Origin: Cannabis sativa
Taxonomy: Eukaryota > Streptophyta > Magnoliopsida > Rosales > Cannabaceae
Direction: 5' to 3'
DNA length: 64,000 nucleotides
Assembly (NCBI RefSeq): GCF_029168945.1
Contig: NC_083609.1
Coordinates: 24,859,501-24,923,500 of the forward strand
A program made the translations under genes and the position numbers. The notes under the pieces are model-generated. The model saw only the letters and a list, made by a program, of their open reading frames with translations, ran no database searches and was not told the origin of the DNA. Positions 46,381-58,035 of this stretch are shown here, in pieces. The stretch's first letter is position 1, and each line of letters opens with the position of its first letter.

Positions 46381-48593
46381 TGTAATACCCTAAGTTAAGA
46401 AATGGATTGGCAAAACCCTAATTAGATAATTATGAATAATTGAAGAATTATATTATTTTATAGTTCATTATATGAGAATTTATTTGATTAATATATGTTG
46501 AGACCCCGTTGGTGAGCTATGGGCATTTTATTAATTATGACCCGAGAAGGGTAAAATGATGAAATTAATTTAATTACGTGCTTATGGGACTATATTATTA
46601 TATAGTAGGCCTGTTTTTTCTTTTTCAGGTGTGTTCTGGCAGGTTGGCGCGGTATAGTCACAATCGAGTATTTCGGTTCGAACCGGGTTCGGGCCTGAAA
46701 TGCAATTTGAATTGAAATAATTGGCATTTTTATTTAATGGTGATAATCTGAAATTTAATTGTGATAAAAATGACATGTTTGCCCTTGAATTGTATTTATG
46801 CTATGTTATGGCCTAGGGGCATTATGGTCATTTTGCTTATTTGATATATTCACAACAAAAGGGATTTTGGGCATTATTGAATTTCATTTTCTGCTTTGTT
46901 TCAAGCCCTAGTTGAACCCTCACCCTCTCCAATTCTCATCTCACTAATTGCATAAATTCTTCATATTTACTTTGGATCAAGCTAGGAACTTTGGTGAGTT
47001 TGGTGCTTGGTTTTGGGTAAAGCTTAAGGATTACCGGCACTTGGGCAGGAGTACCTGGGGATTTGGAATTTCCATGTTTGTGGGACATCAGGTAAGACAG
47101 TAGTATGCACGTAGAGTTAAGCGCAGTGGCGCTCATATTGAATATTGTGATTGTGACCAATTAAGAACTGGGATTAAGGTTATTACCCTAAAATGAGCGG
47201 TTTCTTGGTCTAGGGTTATTACCCTAGTAGTTAAAAGATGTACAATGTTATACCATAATAAATATGTTGGAATAAAGAATGATGCGTCTAAGGCACGTTT
47301 AAGCTAGACTCGGTAAACTAGTACCTTGAGTTAATTTTAATGAGGCCTAGGATTATTACCCTAGAATATTATAAAAGTAAGGAAGCAATAATGTATGGTT
47401 ATGTTGTTATTTAAATGAAGGCATAAGTTAGGGTTATTACCCTTAATAAATGTTATTTCGGGCATACCGTAATATATTGTAGGAATGAGTATTTAGTATG
47501 CAAGTTAGGGTTATTACCCTAAGATTCTATATGCTTTGATATCTATTGAATGCATAAATATATGTCAAGAGTTATGTGCATAAGACATAACTTGGTTAGA
47601 CCTAGTATATTACTAGGATAAACCACTGAAAGAACATAATGTATGGATTACATAAATATATATGAATAGGGTTATGCGAGCAAGGCATAACCAGGTTAGA
47701 CTCGGTAAACCTTTCTAAGGCCTTATTGTAAATAGACGTGTGAGCGTAACACGTAGGTCTATGCCATATAGACATATATAGACGTGTGAGAGCAACACGT
47801 AGGTCTATGCCACATATACATATATAGGCGTGTGAGCGTAACACGTAGGTCTATAGCAAATACACAAATAGTGCGGTGGCACCATTAATTATGTGATAAA
47901 TATATATATATTGAGATTAAGGGTTATGCGTTTAAGGCATAACCAGGTTGGACTAGGTAACTAGAACCAAGATGAACTATTCTAAGGCCTTATTGTATTT
48001 AGACGTGTGAGAGCAAAACGTAGGTCTACGCCACGTAGACATAAAAACATGTGTGAGAGTAACACGTAGGTCTATGCCACGTAGACATAAATAGGCATGT
48101 GAGCGCAACATGCAGGTCTGTGTCACACAGACAGATTTGAATGACATTATTATTTGTTTTATATGATGAACATATTATTGATATGTTTTTATACTGTCTT
48201 GCTGGGCTTGGCTCACGGGTGCTCTACTGTGCAAGAAAGGGTAAGACTACTGCTGATCAGCCATGAGTGCAGGAGCTGGACGAAGAATGTACATGTCCGG
48301 GCCATATCAGACCAAACAGGTTGTGGTCTACTAGTGTTGTGTTTTTGAGACTCTGTTTTGCCGCTTAGGCCGGCTGAAAGAAAAGGACTTGTAATAATAT
48401 TTTATAAATGTTTTTGGGATCCCAACTTCTGTAACTTTTAGATTATAAAGTTTAAAATATTACAAGTTTATTTTCATTCCAATTATTATTAAAGTTTAAA
48501 CTCCGCGCCATTTTTTTTATTAGTAATCCCGTTTAGGGGATTAGGGTTTAATAAGTGACTTGGGTAGCGTGCCTAATTAGTTAGGGCGTTACA
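46381..48593 (+). repeat. Right LTR of chromovirus 2
   Basis: 2,213 bp from TGTAATACCC to GGGCGTTACA. It contains five TAGGGTTATTACCCTA-like inverted repeats (47170-47525) and two clusters of the 45-60 bp units (47725-47870, 48000-48145). Confidence 0.9.
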
Positions 48594-48681
48594 AGTTGTA
48601 TAGGCGACGATTATAAAAACCGAGGGGAATACTTTAAACAACTGTTTATAAACATCGGGAAAAACTATTTTTATAGTAGTG

Positions 48682-48887
48682 TTCATAACTCATATATATG
48701 GACATATATATATACATTCACATCACAAAGAAAAAGGTTAAGGGGCACCATAAGATTTTATGCATTACAAGATGTGGTATATCGTTATTGTTGCATTTCA
48801 ATATCGAGTCTTAAATATTTTTCAAAAAATAGGAAACTGCTAACCAATTATAAAGCACCACATCGGTATAATATTAGATACCTTAAG
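48682..48887. other. Short spacer, possible MITE remnant
   Basis: AAGGGGCACCATAA followed by GATGTGGTATAT, and an ACCACATC near the end, resembles a segment in the TBC intron at about 34900-35075. It may be a decayed MITE family; ends and target duplication are unclear. Confidence 0.3.
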
Positions 48888-49158
48888 TGTTGTGAAAATT
48901 GTGTACGCAAGTATACGCAGTCAAGCAAGTAATAAAGTGATAAGTAAGATCGTCTCCACAGGGATTGCAAACAAAGTTTGATGTAAAACCAACTAATTAC
49001 AACTTAAAGTAAGAGGAAATTACATGCAAATGGTTGAGTAATGATTCCAAATTTAAAAATGACATGAATTAAACTTGCTAAAATTAATACTACTGCTGCT
49101 AAAAAAATTGCTTGCAAGATAAAAAATGTAATATGGTAAAAATGGCTTGAATAGCTAA

Positions 49159-49969
49159 GGGAAATTTGAAAAAGTATACTTTAAAGACCCTAATATTTTA
49201 TTCTTAAACCAATACATTTCAAACTAGAAAAATATATGACACTTTTATCAAAAACCCAAAATAACCCTCACATAACTCAACCCTATTTTTCCCAACCCGC
49301 ACATGCATCGGACCCCCCCATCGGACCCCTCGGACCCCCCATCGGACCAGTCGGACCCCCCCATCGGACCCGTTGGACCCCTAGCTTGCAAGCATCGGAC
49401 CCCCCTCGGGTCCCCATCGGACCCGTCGGACCCCCCATCGGACCCCATGGTCCGAACATCGGACCCCTAGTTTTTTTTTTTTTTGGTTTTTGGTCGAGGC
49501 TCACGGGTTGAGAGAGAGGAAGAGAGAAGGGGGCTGGGTCCTTCGTCGGAGGTGGTGGGTGGTCGTCAATGGTCGTCGAAGGTGGTGGAGGTGAGCCGTG
49601 GAGGTGAGTCGTGCGTTTGGGTGGTCCTCACGGGTTGAGAGAGAAGAAGAGAGAGGGGGCTGGGTGGTCCTCGGTGGTCGTCAGAGGTCGTGGAGGTCGT
49701 CGGAGGCCGTGGAGGTCGTTGGAGCCGTGCTCTTTGGTTGAGCCGTGGAGGTTGTGGGACGGTTTGGGTGGGGCGGCGAAGAGATGACGAGATAGAGAGA
49801 GAAAGAGAGATGCAGAGAGAGTTTGAGGGAAGGAGAGAGAAAGGGTTTGAGTTTTTGAGAGGGGTATTTTTGGAGCTTTGAAAAAGTAGTCATATATTTT
49901 CAATGTAGAAAAGTATTACTTTAGGGAAAAAATTATCCCCTAATGCGTGCATACAAATTCAAATTTTCC
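49159..49969. mobile_element. Small DNA transposon with GGGAAATTTGA ends, copy 2
   Basis: Ends GGGAAATTTGAA and TTCAAATTTTCC, flanked by a perfect 8-bp duplication ATAGCTAA (49151-49158, 49970-49977). The uninterrupted site is visible in the other LTR near 58300 (ATAGCTAG), so the boundaries are certain. The interior has repeats of CATCGGACCCCC, a poly-T run, and GAGAGAGGGGGCTGGGTGG segments shared with 25065-25890. No transposase is present. Confidence 0.9.
49305..49470 (+). repeat. CATCGGACC minisatellite
   Basis: About nine to ten copies of a CATCGGACCCCC/CGTCGGACCCCC motif of variable spacing are followed by CCATGGTCCGAACATCGGAC, the same palindrome half seen in copy 1. Confidence 0.85.
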
Positions 49970-51189
49970 ATAGCTAATTCCTTCTAGTCAGGTTTTTTCC
50001 CAGGTGTTACAGCATCAGTTTAGCATTACTATAGCATTCTGCACAGAGATAACAAAAAAATTCCTCTAGGCTTGTGAGAATTTTCCAACACTCACAAATT
50101 TAATTCTACTATTTAGCTCAATATATTCCTATATCAAACCAGCAAGCAAAACACTATTCAAACATCACTTTTGTAAGTTATGCAAGGTAAATGAAATATT
50201 TCTATTCCACTTACAAAGAAAAGCCTAAATCTAGGTTTTCACTTGCTCCATTCAAGTTGAACTACTAGATCTAGCCCTTTCGGTACAAGATCTAGCTTAG
50301 CAAATTGTTACTCATGGCCAAGAAACAACACTCCAATAAAATGAAACTCACTTGAATGAACAAAGGCGAAAAATGCTAAAGTAAGCTTAAAAATTAATCA
50401 TACCCAACATAGAAGTTCATAGCCATTCAAGCCTTAAAAGTCTAGCTCATATTCAAATAAAAAAATAACATCCAAATTCGAAATAGTTCAATCATGGCTG
50501 CTGCCTCTTTTTAGTTCAACAAGTTTCTTCTAATTGCTAAGTACAAACACAAAAAAAAGAGAAGAGAAAAAACAATATTAAGAGAAAGTAAAAGAAAATT
50601 CAAACGCAAAAGGTTGGTCCCCCTCTCTTCTTTCTTCTGCTGTGTACTTGCTGCAATTACTCCTCTTCCCGAATTATGGCAGCTGCCCGTCCTTGAGGAT
50701 GATGGAAGATGGAGATGTACTTCCCTTTTTTCTCTTCTTTTAGGTGTTGGGTTTTTAGGGTACAAAATTCATACCCCAAAGTAGAAGCCCAAACTTTTTC
50801 CACTTTGGCCCACTAGGTTTAGTCCCTCTCCTTCCACAACAGCCAGATGGTGTATTTTGAGTGACTGGGCCGAATTTGTTGAGGTGGATAAGTGAAACTC
50901 GTGTTTCCACGTCACTGCCAGAATGTTGAATTCGCTTCAGCATTGCTTCAGCAATCTGCCTCAATTTCAGCTTATGTTCCACTTCTTCCTTGCTTCCTTT
51001 TTCAACAACAAATAATTGGAAAATCACACCTAACAATATCAATATTTACAAGACTTAAAAGTTAGCTTACTAAATAGAAAATGACACTAAAACTAACTAA
51101 AATTAAGCAAACAAACAAATTTTCACTACTCTTCTCACAATACTTTTAGTTTAAAAGCATAAAAATAACTCTATACCATAGAGTTATCA

Positions 51190-52807
51190 CACCCCAAACT
51201 TAGAGTATTGCTCATCCTTGAGTAATGAAAAACAAAAAGAACTAAACAATAAAAACAGAAAATGACAGCGACACTAACATGCTTGCAACAAAGTAAATAT
51301 TGCTCTTTCACACTTGGTTTAGCAACGAAAATGCTCTCAAAATTAGATGGAATGGAAGTGTAATTGGTGGTAGTGAATGTGCCTTGACTTGTGTGTTTCA
51401 ACAAAATTTTGCATGATATCTATGTCCTTAATACTTACCAAGCGTAATTCAATCACTAAAGTGTGCAAATACTTCCCACCAACACCTTGAATTTCTATAA
51501 CAACTACCCTTGATCCTCAAGTTTAAAAAGTTTGCTTCCATAAGTTGAACTAGTGCAATCCTCTCCACTAATGTAGTTTAGCTTTACAACTTAGATCAAA
51601 AGGACTTGAATAGGCTTGAAATGTGAGGTTTAGGCTCAGGTTTGGTGAAGGATGACATTTTTAGGCTCATGACCTAACTACCTCAATTTATCAAGGACTT
51701 TTTCTTTTTTTTCTCTCAAGCGCTCACCCAAAATTTCATTTTCAACCCACAATATTCACTCAATCTAGTTCCCACTCTCTTGCTACATGTATGTACTATA
51801 TATATGTATTTTTTTTTCTTTTCAAATAAACTAGATAAAGAGAGAGAAAGAACAACAACCTTTTTCTTTGATTAGGGGTGGTACACCCCAAACTTAGTCT
51901 TAACTTTGCCCCTTTTTTTCTCTCTTATTTTATTTAATATTACGATTGTACATATATGTATATATTTTTTTTTCTTTTCTTTTCTGTTTTTTTTTCTTTC
52001 ATATATCTATATATAGCAAGAGAAGGAATCTAGTGTTATGTGAATTACAACTCTCACCACCCTGACTCACATCCCATCATCATCTATAGTGTGAACTTGT
52101 TTCACCATATTTTGTAAAGTTGTATCCTCACTTCCCTAACCCCATTAATGTTTGATTATTCCTTGATAACTTAAGCAATTAGGTTTGGGTTGTGAAGGAT
52201 AACATTTTGTGTGTACGTGTGGATATAGTGACTTTGATGGGTGTTAAGAAAAACTAGGCTTTTGGCTCAATTAGGGGTGACTATTGACAATTAAATATTC
52301 TGGGGTTGGCTTGAAAGGCTCAATCGTCCAAAAATTGCCTAAATCATTTCCAAGTTATAAAGCTCGCTAGGATTTCGCCTCAAGGATTACACTAACCAAC
52401 TCTAGATGCTTAAAACTCTCTCAAGGTGTTAGCTATTCTAAAAACTCAAAGTATGGTGGGATAACACAAGCACACAATTGTTGAAAGCATTCCTCATAGG
52501 CTAGCATTTAGACAAGAATAACACTTAAAATTAGTATTTTCAACACACAAACCAAGGCACTCCACAGATGGAGGAAAATGGATATTTTTCATTAGCGAGC
52601 GCTACCCTAAACCAAGCTGAAAATACATGCAGTATTTTTTTCATTTGCAAGCTAAAATAGAACATCACAAACATGACAAAACAACATGATTAATACACAT
52701 CTAATCTACATAATATTTATTACTCACTCAACTAAAGACAACAATAAAAGCAAACTAAGTAAACAATCAAACACAACCAGCAATAACAATTTAACTAAGG
52801 AAAAAGA
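51190..52807 (-). other. Non-coding 3' interior of the Athila-like element
   Basis: No coding similarity. Contains T-rich runs and two copies of the CACCCCAAACTTA motif (51188 region; 51875-51889 as hairpin GGGGTGGTACACCCC). In element orientation the copy next to the LTR reads AAGTTTGGGGTG and is the likely polypurine tract. Confidence 0.5.
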
Positions 52808-54702
52808 TATTGGAATTTATTTTACCAGGATCTTAGATCTACTCACAAGTATGTTTATTAACATCCTAAATATGAACTTTCTAAAACGATAAATTAAACA
52901 CATATAAAGTTTAAGAAACCTTACATTGGGTGCAGCGGAATATAATGACTCCTTCCGTTCAGATATCTAGCCCTTGATTCCTTTACGTAGCGAGCATTAT
53001 CAATATACGAACCCGGATCTCTTTCTCTCGAATCTTTGATCTTGAAACTCCTTTGCTGATGATCTTTCTTCACGATCTTCCTCACTATGATTGAGGTATC
53101 ACTTGATGTGTGTGGGCACTACTGTAATCACTAAGGATTTCGAAATTCTCAAGAGGGAAGAGAAGAAGTGACAGCTAAAGATAGGGAGAGAGAAGGCTCA
53201 GGTTTTTCTCTGAAGGAAAAATAGAAAATTTAAGTGTAAATTTCCTGAAGCCTTCACTATCTATTTATAGCATTCCACTAGGGTTAGGTTTGAATTATTT
53301 GGCATTAAAATAATGAAAAAATCAGTTTAAATTTCCTACAAAAGTGGCTGGCCCTACACTTAGTGGATTGGGCCTTGCTTTTTGCAATTTTGCAATTTTA
53401 ACACCTTTTGTATCTGATTTTCTCAAAAATACCAATTTCCTAATTCAACCATTTAAATGCCAATTCTAACTATTTAATAACTATAAATAATTATTAAATA
53501 ATATTGTCATTTATCATATTTATTAATTGAACCATACAAAGTATCATAATTAACAAATATGCCCCTATAAACTCTTTCTTTACAATTTCGCCCTTACTTA
53601 GTGAAAAATTCACAAATAGACATAGTCTAATTTGAGAATTATAATTGATTAATCAAAACCAATTACATGAGTCTTACAAGCAATATTATCTCAACTAGTG
53701 GGGGGACCATGGGTCTATATAACCGAGCTTCCAATAAGTAGATCAAGAATTTAGCACTAAAATTCACTAACTTATTAATTCTTCGTTGAATCCACGCATA
53801 GAACTTAGAATTGCACTCTCAGTATATAGAATGCTCTATATGTTCCACCATATAGACACATCATTAGTTATCCATTGTTATAATCCTAATGTGATCAATG
53901 ATCCTCTATATGAATGATCTACCTTTGTAAAGGGATTAAATTACCGTTACACCCTACAATGTATTTATTCCTTAAAACACTTGACCCCGTATAAATGATA
54001 TTTCAGCTAATGTGAAATGAGTACTCCACCATTTATGTTCGTTTGGTCAAGCTCGAAGGAGATCATCCTTTGCTTACTATTCGCCAGATAGAAGCTATAG
54101 ATTCCATGTTTATGATAGCGCTCCCACTCAATTGCACTACCGTGTTCCCAAAATGTACGTATCACCCTGACCTAAAAGTAGGCTTAACTAACAAATCAAA
54201 GAACACGAATAGCCTTTCAAGATTGAGCCTAATCATATCAGGATTAAGATCATTTGATCTAGGATCAACTAGGCGATATTGACTTGAATAGATATTACGG
54301 TAAGTTTAATAAATCTAAGTCAAAGTTCAATATCGGTCCCTTCCGATGCATACTCCATGCATCCAACCTGAGCTTTACTTTAACCAATGCTCTGGAAAGA
54401 ACATAGTATTTCTCCAAATACAAGTAAACTCTTGTTGTAGATTATCATATCAGTAAAACCCTATGTCTGATAAATCTAGGAAACTTTATTCACATAGTCA
54501 TGTTTACTTTCCAATGTGTTGACGACACAATAAACAGGATCAAGTATGTGAAAAGGATTTCAGATGAATTTATACATTATGTACATATAATCATGAAATA
54601 AATCATGTGAACCATGCAACATTAAATGTTATTTCTGATCTATATTAATAAGTAAATCTGATTATATTGAAATGAGTTTTATTTAGGGCATAAAACCCAA
54701 CA
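52808..54702 (-). repeat. Solo LTR of the GAG-only Copia family (inside Athila-like element)
   Basis: 1,895 bp from TATTGGAATT to ACCCAACA, with a perfect 5-bp duplication AAAGA (52803-52807, 54703-54707). No internal sequence is attached. Confidence 0.95.
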
Positions 54703-55184
54703 AAAGAAAACTCCCGCAAGATTTGAACTCTTCCCCACTAGAGTCTCTGCTTCAAAATGCTGAAGCGATGCTGATGATGCGATGCTGTATCTACTGGGCT
54801 TACTGCTTCAGGACACAAATCTGCTTTACACCATATTGCAGCAGCCTATTTTTCTGTCATTCCATGTCGTGCACCTGCAATAACACAATCACCACACCAT
54901 TACAAATTCATTAGTAACTAAAGAAATTGAAATTATATAAGTATGTATATATGTATATATTTTTTTTTCTTTTTTTTTTCCTTTTTTTTTATTTTTTTTT
55001 CTTTATTAACAAGGGGTGGCACACCCCAAACTTAATTGTAAATACATATATTTTTTTTTCAAGGGGTGGCACACCTCAAACTTATTACATAGCATGTATA
55101 TAACTAAATATAATCTTGTTCCTCCGCTCTCGGGTTGCCCAAATGTGATTCACTAAAGCCATGACAACTTGAGACCCTTCTTCC
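54703..55184 (-). other. Non-coding region downstream of the Athila-like ORF
   Basis: Contains long T/CT runs and two hairpin motifs, GGGGTGGCACACCCC (55013-55027) and GGGGTGGCACACCTC (55063-55077), each followed by AAACTTA. No gene is visible. Confidence 0.5.
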
Positions 55185-56234
55185 TCAAGCCTCTTCCAAT
55201 GTGATGGAGGTCTTTGCTCGATCAACCTCACCACCCCTAAACTTCACTCCTTGGCCTTTCACCAAAAAATTTCTTCTTGAAAGTGCATCACGTAGTTCTA
55301 CTACCCCATCGGGGTACACTCTCACCACCAAGAAAGATCCATGACACCTTGAATCTATTCGTCCATGAGTAGCCTTCACTAAAGAGTTAGCAAAAATCAC
55401 TTGTTGCCCATCTTCAAACATTTGAGACCAAATTTTTCTACTAAACTTCTTTTTCTTTCTCTTCTTTTTGAGTGGTTTTTTAGGTTCAAATGGTGTTTTG
55501 TCTTTACTTTCTCGTGGCTCGTGATCCTTAGCAATTTCTTTAAGAGGAATCTTCTTTCTCACCTTCTTACTATTTTTGAATTTGGACTCCTCAACCATGT
55601 TAGGATCCATATATCCAATTGCTAAGCATTCTCCTATTGCATCCGGAGCACGTATGGGATGGAAAACCTTGAACGTGGCTTGCTCATCTTGAGCTCTCAT
55701 GGTAAGCTCTCCCTTTTCAACATCTATCAAAGTTCTTCCCATGGCAAGAAATGGCCTCCCTAAAATGATTAGAACTTCCCTATCTTCCTCATAGTCAAGA
55801 ATAATGAAATCGGCCAGAAAAATGAACTTATCCACTTGTACCAACACATCTTCAATTTTCCCCCTGGATGAGCCATGGAACGATCCGCTAATTGCAAAGT
55901 GACATTGGTTGGCCTTGCTTCTCCAATTCCCAACTTCTTAAAAATAGACATAGGCAAGATTAATACTAGCTCCCAAATCACAAAGAGCTCTTCCAACATC
56001 TCGACCCCCTATAGAAATTGGAATTGTAAAGCTGCCCGTATCTTTCAGTTTGGGTGGAATTTTACTTTTGAACATAGCACTACAACCCTCTGTTAAAGCG
56101 ACAGTGTCAAACTCGCCAAGCCTCCTTTTCTTTGTCAAAATGTCCTTTAAATACTTCACATAGGTTGGCATTTGCTCCAAAGCTTCCACTAATGGTATAT
56201 TGATGTGGAGGTGCTTTAAAACATCAAGAAATCT
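55185..56234 (-). pseudogene. Athila-like protease fused to an integrase-C-terminus-like domain
   Basis: On the minus strand: RFLDVLKHLHINIP after an in-frame stop, then MPTYVKYLKDILTKKRR and the aspartic protease site ALCDLGASINL. Frameshifts follow near 55955 and 55860. An uninterrupted 220-codon frame (55847-55185) then gives the protease C-terminal half (VLIILGRPFLAMGRTLIDVE), an unusually Lys-rich linker (KKPLKKKRKKKK) and a domain with HGRIDSRCHGSFLVVRVYPD, VVELRD and FLVKGQGVKF, which resembles the tail of Athila integrase. The whole polymerase and integrase core are skipped. Protease would process gag; the role of the tail is unknown. Confidence 0.65.
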
Positions 56235-57879
56235 CTAGAATTGACCATCGTCTTGTTGCTTCTTGAACCGTTGAGGAAATGGTGGAGGTGGCTTTTGCAA
56301 AGACTTTTCTGCAGCAGAATGCTGACCGAATGCTGTAACTACTGGGGGAATTTCATCAGCTAAAATTGCTGGTTTTTTCTTCATTTCCCCCTCTTTTTGG
56401 ATTGAAGAGGGCTCCTTACTGCCTGTTGCAGCCACATTTGACTGAAGAATTTTTCCACTTCTCAAGGTTATTGCTTTGCAATGTTCTTTGCCATCTCTTA
56501 TTGGGTTTTTGGTGTCACCAGGCAAAGTGCCTTGTGGTCTATTCTTCAAATCATTGGCCAATTGCCCCAATTGAATTTCAAGATTCCGAAGAGATGCTGC
56601 CTGGCTTTGAATTACAGCGTCATTCTTGGCCATATAATCTCTCATTAAACTCTCCAAAGAACTTGTTTGAGAGCCTTGAGGTTGGTGTGATTGTTGACGT
56701 CTTGGTTGTTGAGAAAATCCCGGTGGAAATGATTGTTTTCCTTGTGCTTGTGCTCCACTTGAACTTGCCCCTTGACCTCCCCATGAAAAGTTTGGATGAT
56801 ACTTCCATGCCGGATTGTAGGAGTTTGAGTATGGATTGTTGTTGTGGTTGAAGTTTTGATTACCCACATAGCAAACTGGAGTTGGATTTGAAGGGCAATT
56901 TTCAAAAGTATGCCCATCACCACAATACACACAAGAAATTTCTGCCCTTTGAATGGCAGCGGCTGGTTGTACACTTCCTCCCATATTCATGTTCTTCAAA
57001 ATGTTGGTCATTGAAGCCATTTGAGCAGTTAGAGCGGTCAAAGCATCTACTTTAAGAACACCCGCTACTTTTCAGCTTGTAGGAGCTCTATTAGTTGACC
57101 ATTGATAGTTTTTGCTAGCAATCGTTTCCAAAATCAAAAGCTTCATTGTAAGACTTGGAAAGAATGGCTTCATTAGCGGAAGCATCCAACACCATCCTAG
57201 ATGCCGCATTGAGACCATTGTAAAATGTCTCAAGCTGAATACAATGAGGAATACCATGGTGTGGGCACTTCCTCAACAACTCCTTGAATCTTTCCCATGC
57301 ATCACTAGTAGTCTCATCTTCCAATTGTTGAAAAGACATGATCTCACTTAGAAACTTTGCATTTCTTGTTGGAGGAAAGTACTTTCTCAAGAATTTTTCA
57401 GCCAAGTCATTCCAATTAGTCACCAAATCGGGAGGAAGAGTATTAAGCCATGCTCTAGCCCAATCCCTCAAGAAAAATGGGAACAACTTCAATCTTAAAG
57501 CCTCTTCACTTACTCCTTGTAGCTTGAAAGAGTCACTCACCTCCAAAAATGAGCGAACATGGAGGTGAGGATCTTCCGTTGGCGACCCACCAAACTGACC
57601 AACTGTTTGGAGCATTTGAAACATGACGGGCTTGAGCTCAAAGTGAGGTGCTTGGATTTCAGGTCTCACAACACCCAGATTAACCTCCTTGAACATTGGG
57701 GCTGCATACTCTCTTATTGCTCGGGCTCTATCATCGGCCAAAGCAATGGGATTAACATCATTATGAGCACCCCCAACTTCAAACCCATCGGCCATATTGT
57801 AGCGTTTTTTTAGCCTTTTGTTCCTTCCTTCTTTGTCTGAAAGTGCGTTCAATTTTGGGGTCAATAGGAGCAAGTTCAA
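56235..57879 (-). pseudogene. gag: Athila-type gag
   Basis: The frame from 57879 to 57115 (about 250 codons; likely ATG near 57795, MADGFEVGG) contains the retrotransposon capsid core: RAIREYAAPMF, FGGSPTEDPHLHVRSFLEV, then LRLKLFPFFLRDWARAWLN and WNDLAEKFLRKYFPP. A frameshift near 57125 and a stop near 57073 separate it from 57041-56235, which carries a zinc-knuckle-like CVYCGDGHTFENCP, an Asn/Gln-rich stretch, LESLMRDYMAKND, LRNLEIQLGQLANDL and PPPFPQRF, all typical of Athila gag. Gag forms the particle. It is broken in this copy but only by a few recent-looking lesions. Confidence 0.85.
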
Positions 57880-58011
57880 GGTCTTCTTCTTCTTCGTTCA
57901 TACACTAGATTACACCTGAAAAAGAAAAATCAGTGCACCAAAATAGGATTAAAACCTCAAACTAGAAAATAAATTGCAAAATAGTTGATAATACACAATT
58001 TTTAGTTTCAA

Positions 58012-58029
58012 TCCCCGACAACGGCGCCA
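58012..58029 (-). other. Primer-binding site of the Athila-like element
   Basis: The minus strand reads TGGCGCCGTTGTCGGGGA, the primer site used by plant Athila-type elements (Asp tRNA). It lies six bases from the LTR. Confidence 0.9.
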
Positions 58030-58035
58030 AAAATT

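Larger units (their letters stand above)
43408..48593 (+). mobile_element. Chromovirus 2, internally deleted
   Basis: Left LTR, a short integrase-chromodomain piece and a full right LTR, inserted into CACTA subterminal sequence. The flanks AATTG (43403-43407) and AGTTG (48594-48598) are an almost perfect 5-bp duplication. The 3' end of the left LTR, the primer site, gag, protease, RT, RNase H and half of integrase are missing. Confidence 0.85.
43190..48681. mobile_element. Second CACTA element, interrupted by a chromovirus; left end not found
   Basis: The right end TTTTATAGTAGTG (48669-48681) is a CACTA terminus. Subterminal repeats of GGCGACGGTTTAAAACCGTCGCC type occur at 43243-43380 and again at 48598-48660, on both sides of the inserted chromovirus. 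No CACTACTATAAAA start is visible to the left, so the left boundary given is only where the repeats begin; the end may be deleted. Confidence 0.6.
48888..51189 (-). repeat. 3' LTR of the Athila-like element, with nested DNA transposon
   Basis: Plus-strand start TGTTGTGAAAATTG, end GAGTTATCA. Removing the 811-bp insertion and its duplication leaves about 1,483 bp, against 1,494 bp for the other LTR. The minus strand carries a short open frame also present in the other LTR. Confidence 0.9.

Noticed and set aside
47170..47525. TTAGGG motifs as interstitial telomere repeats
   Set aside because: They occur singly as part of a TAGGGTTATTACCCTA hairpin, not as tandem TTTAGGG.
44000..48200. Regular repeats resembling a CRISPR array
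   Set aside because: Units are imperfect, contiguous and duplicated in both LTRs of a plant retrotransposon; spacers are not unique.
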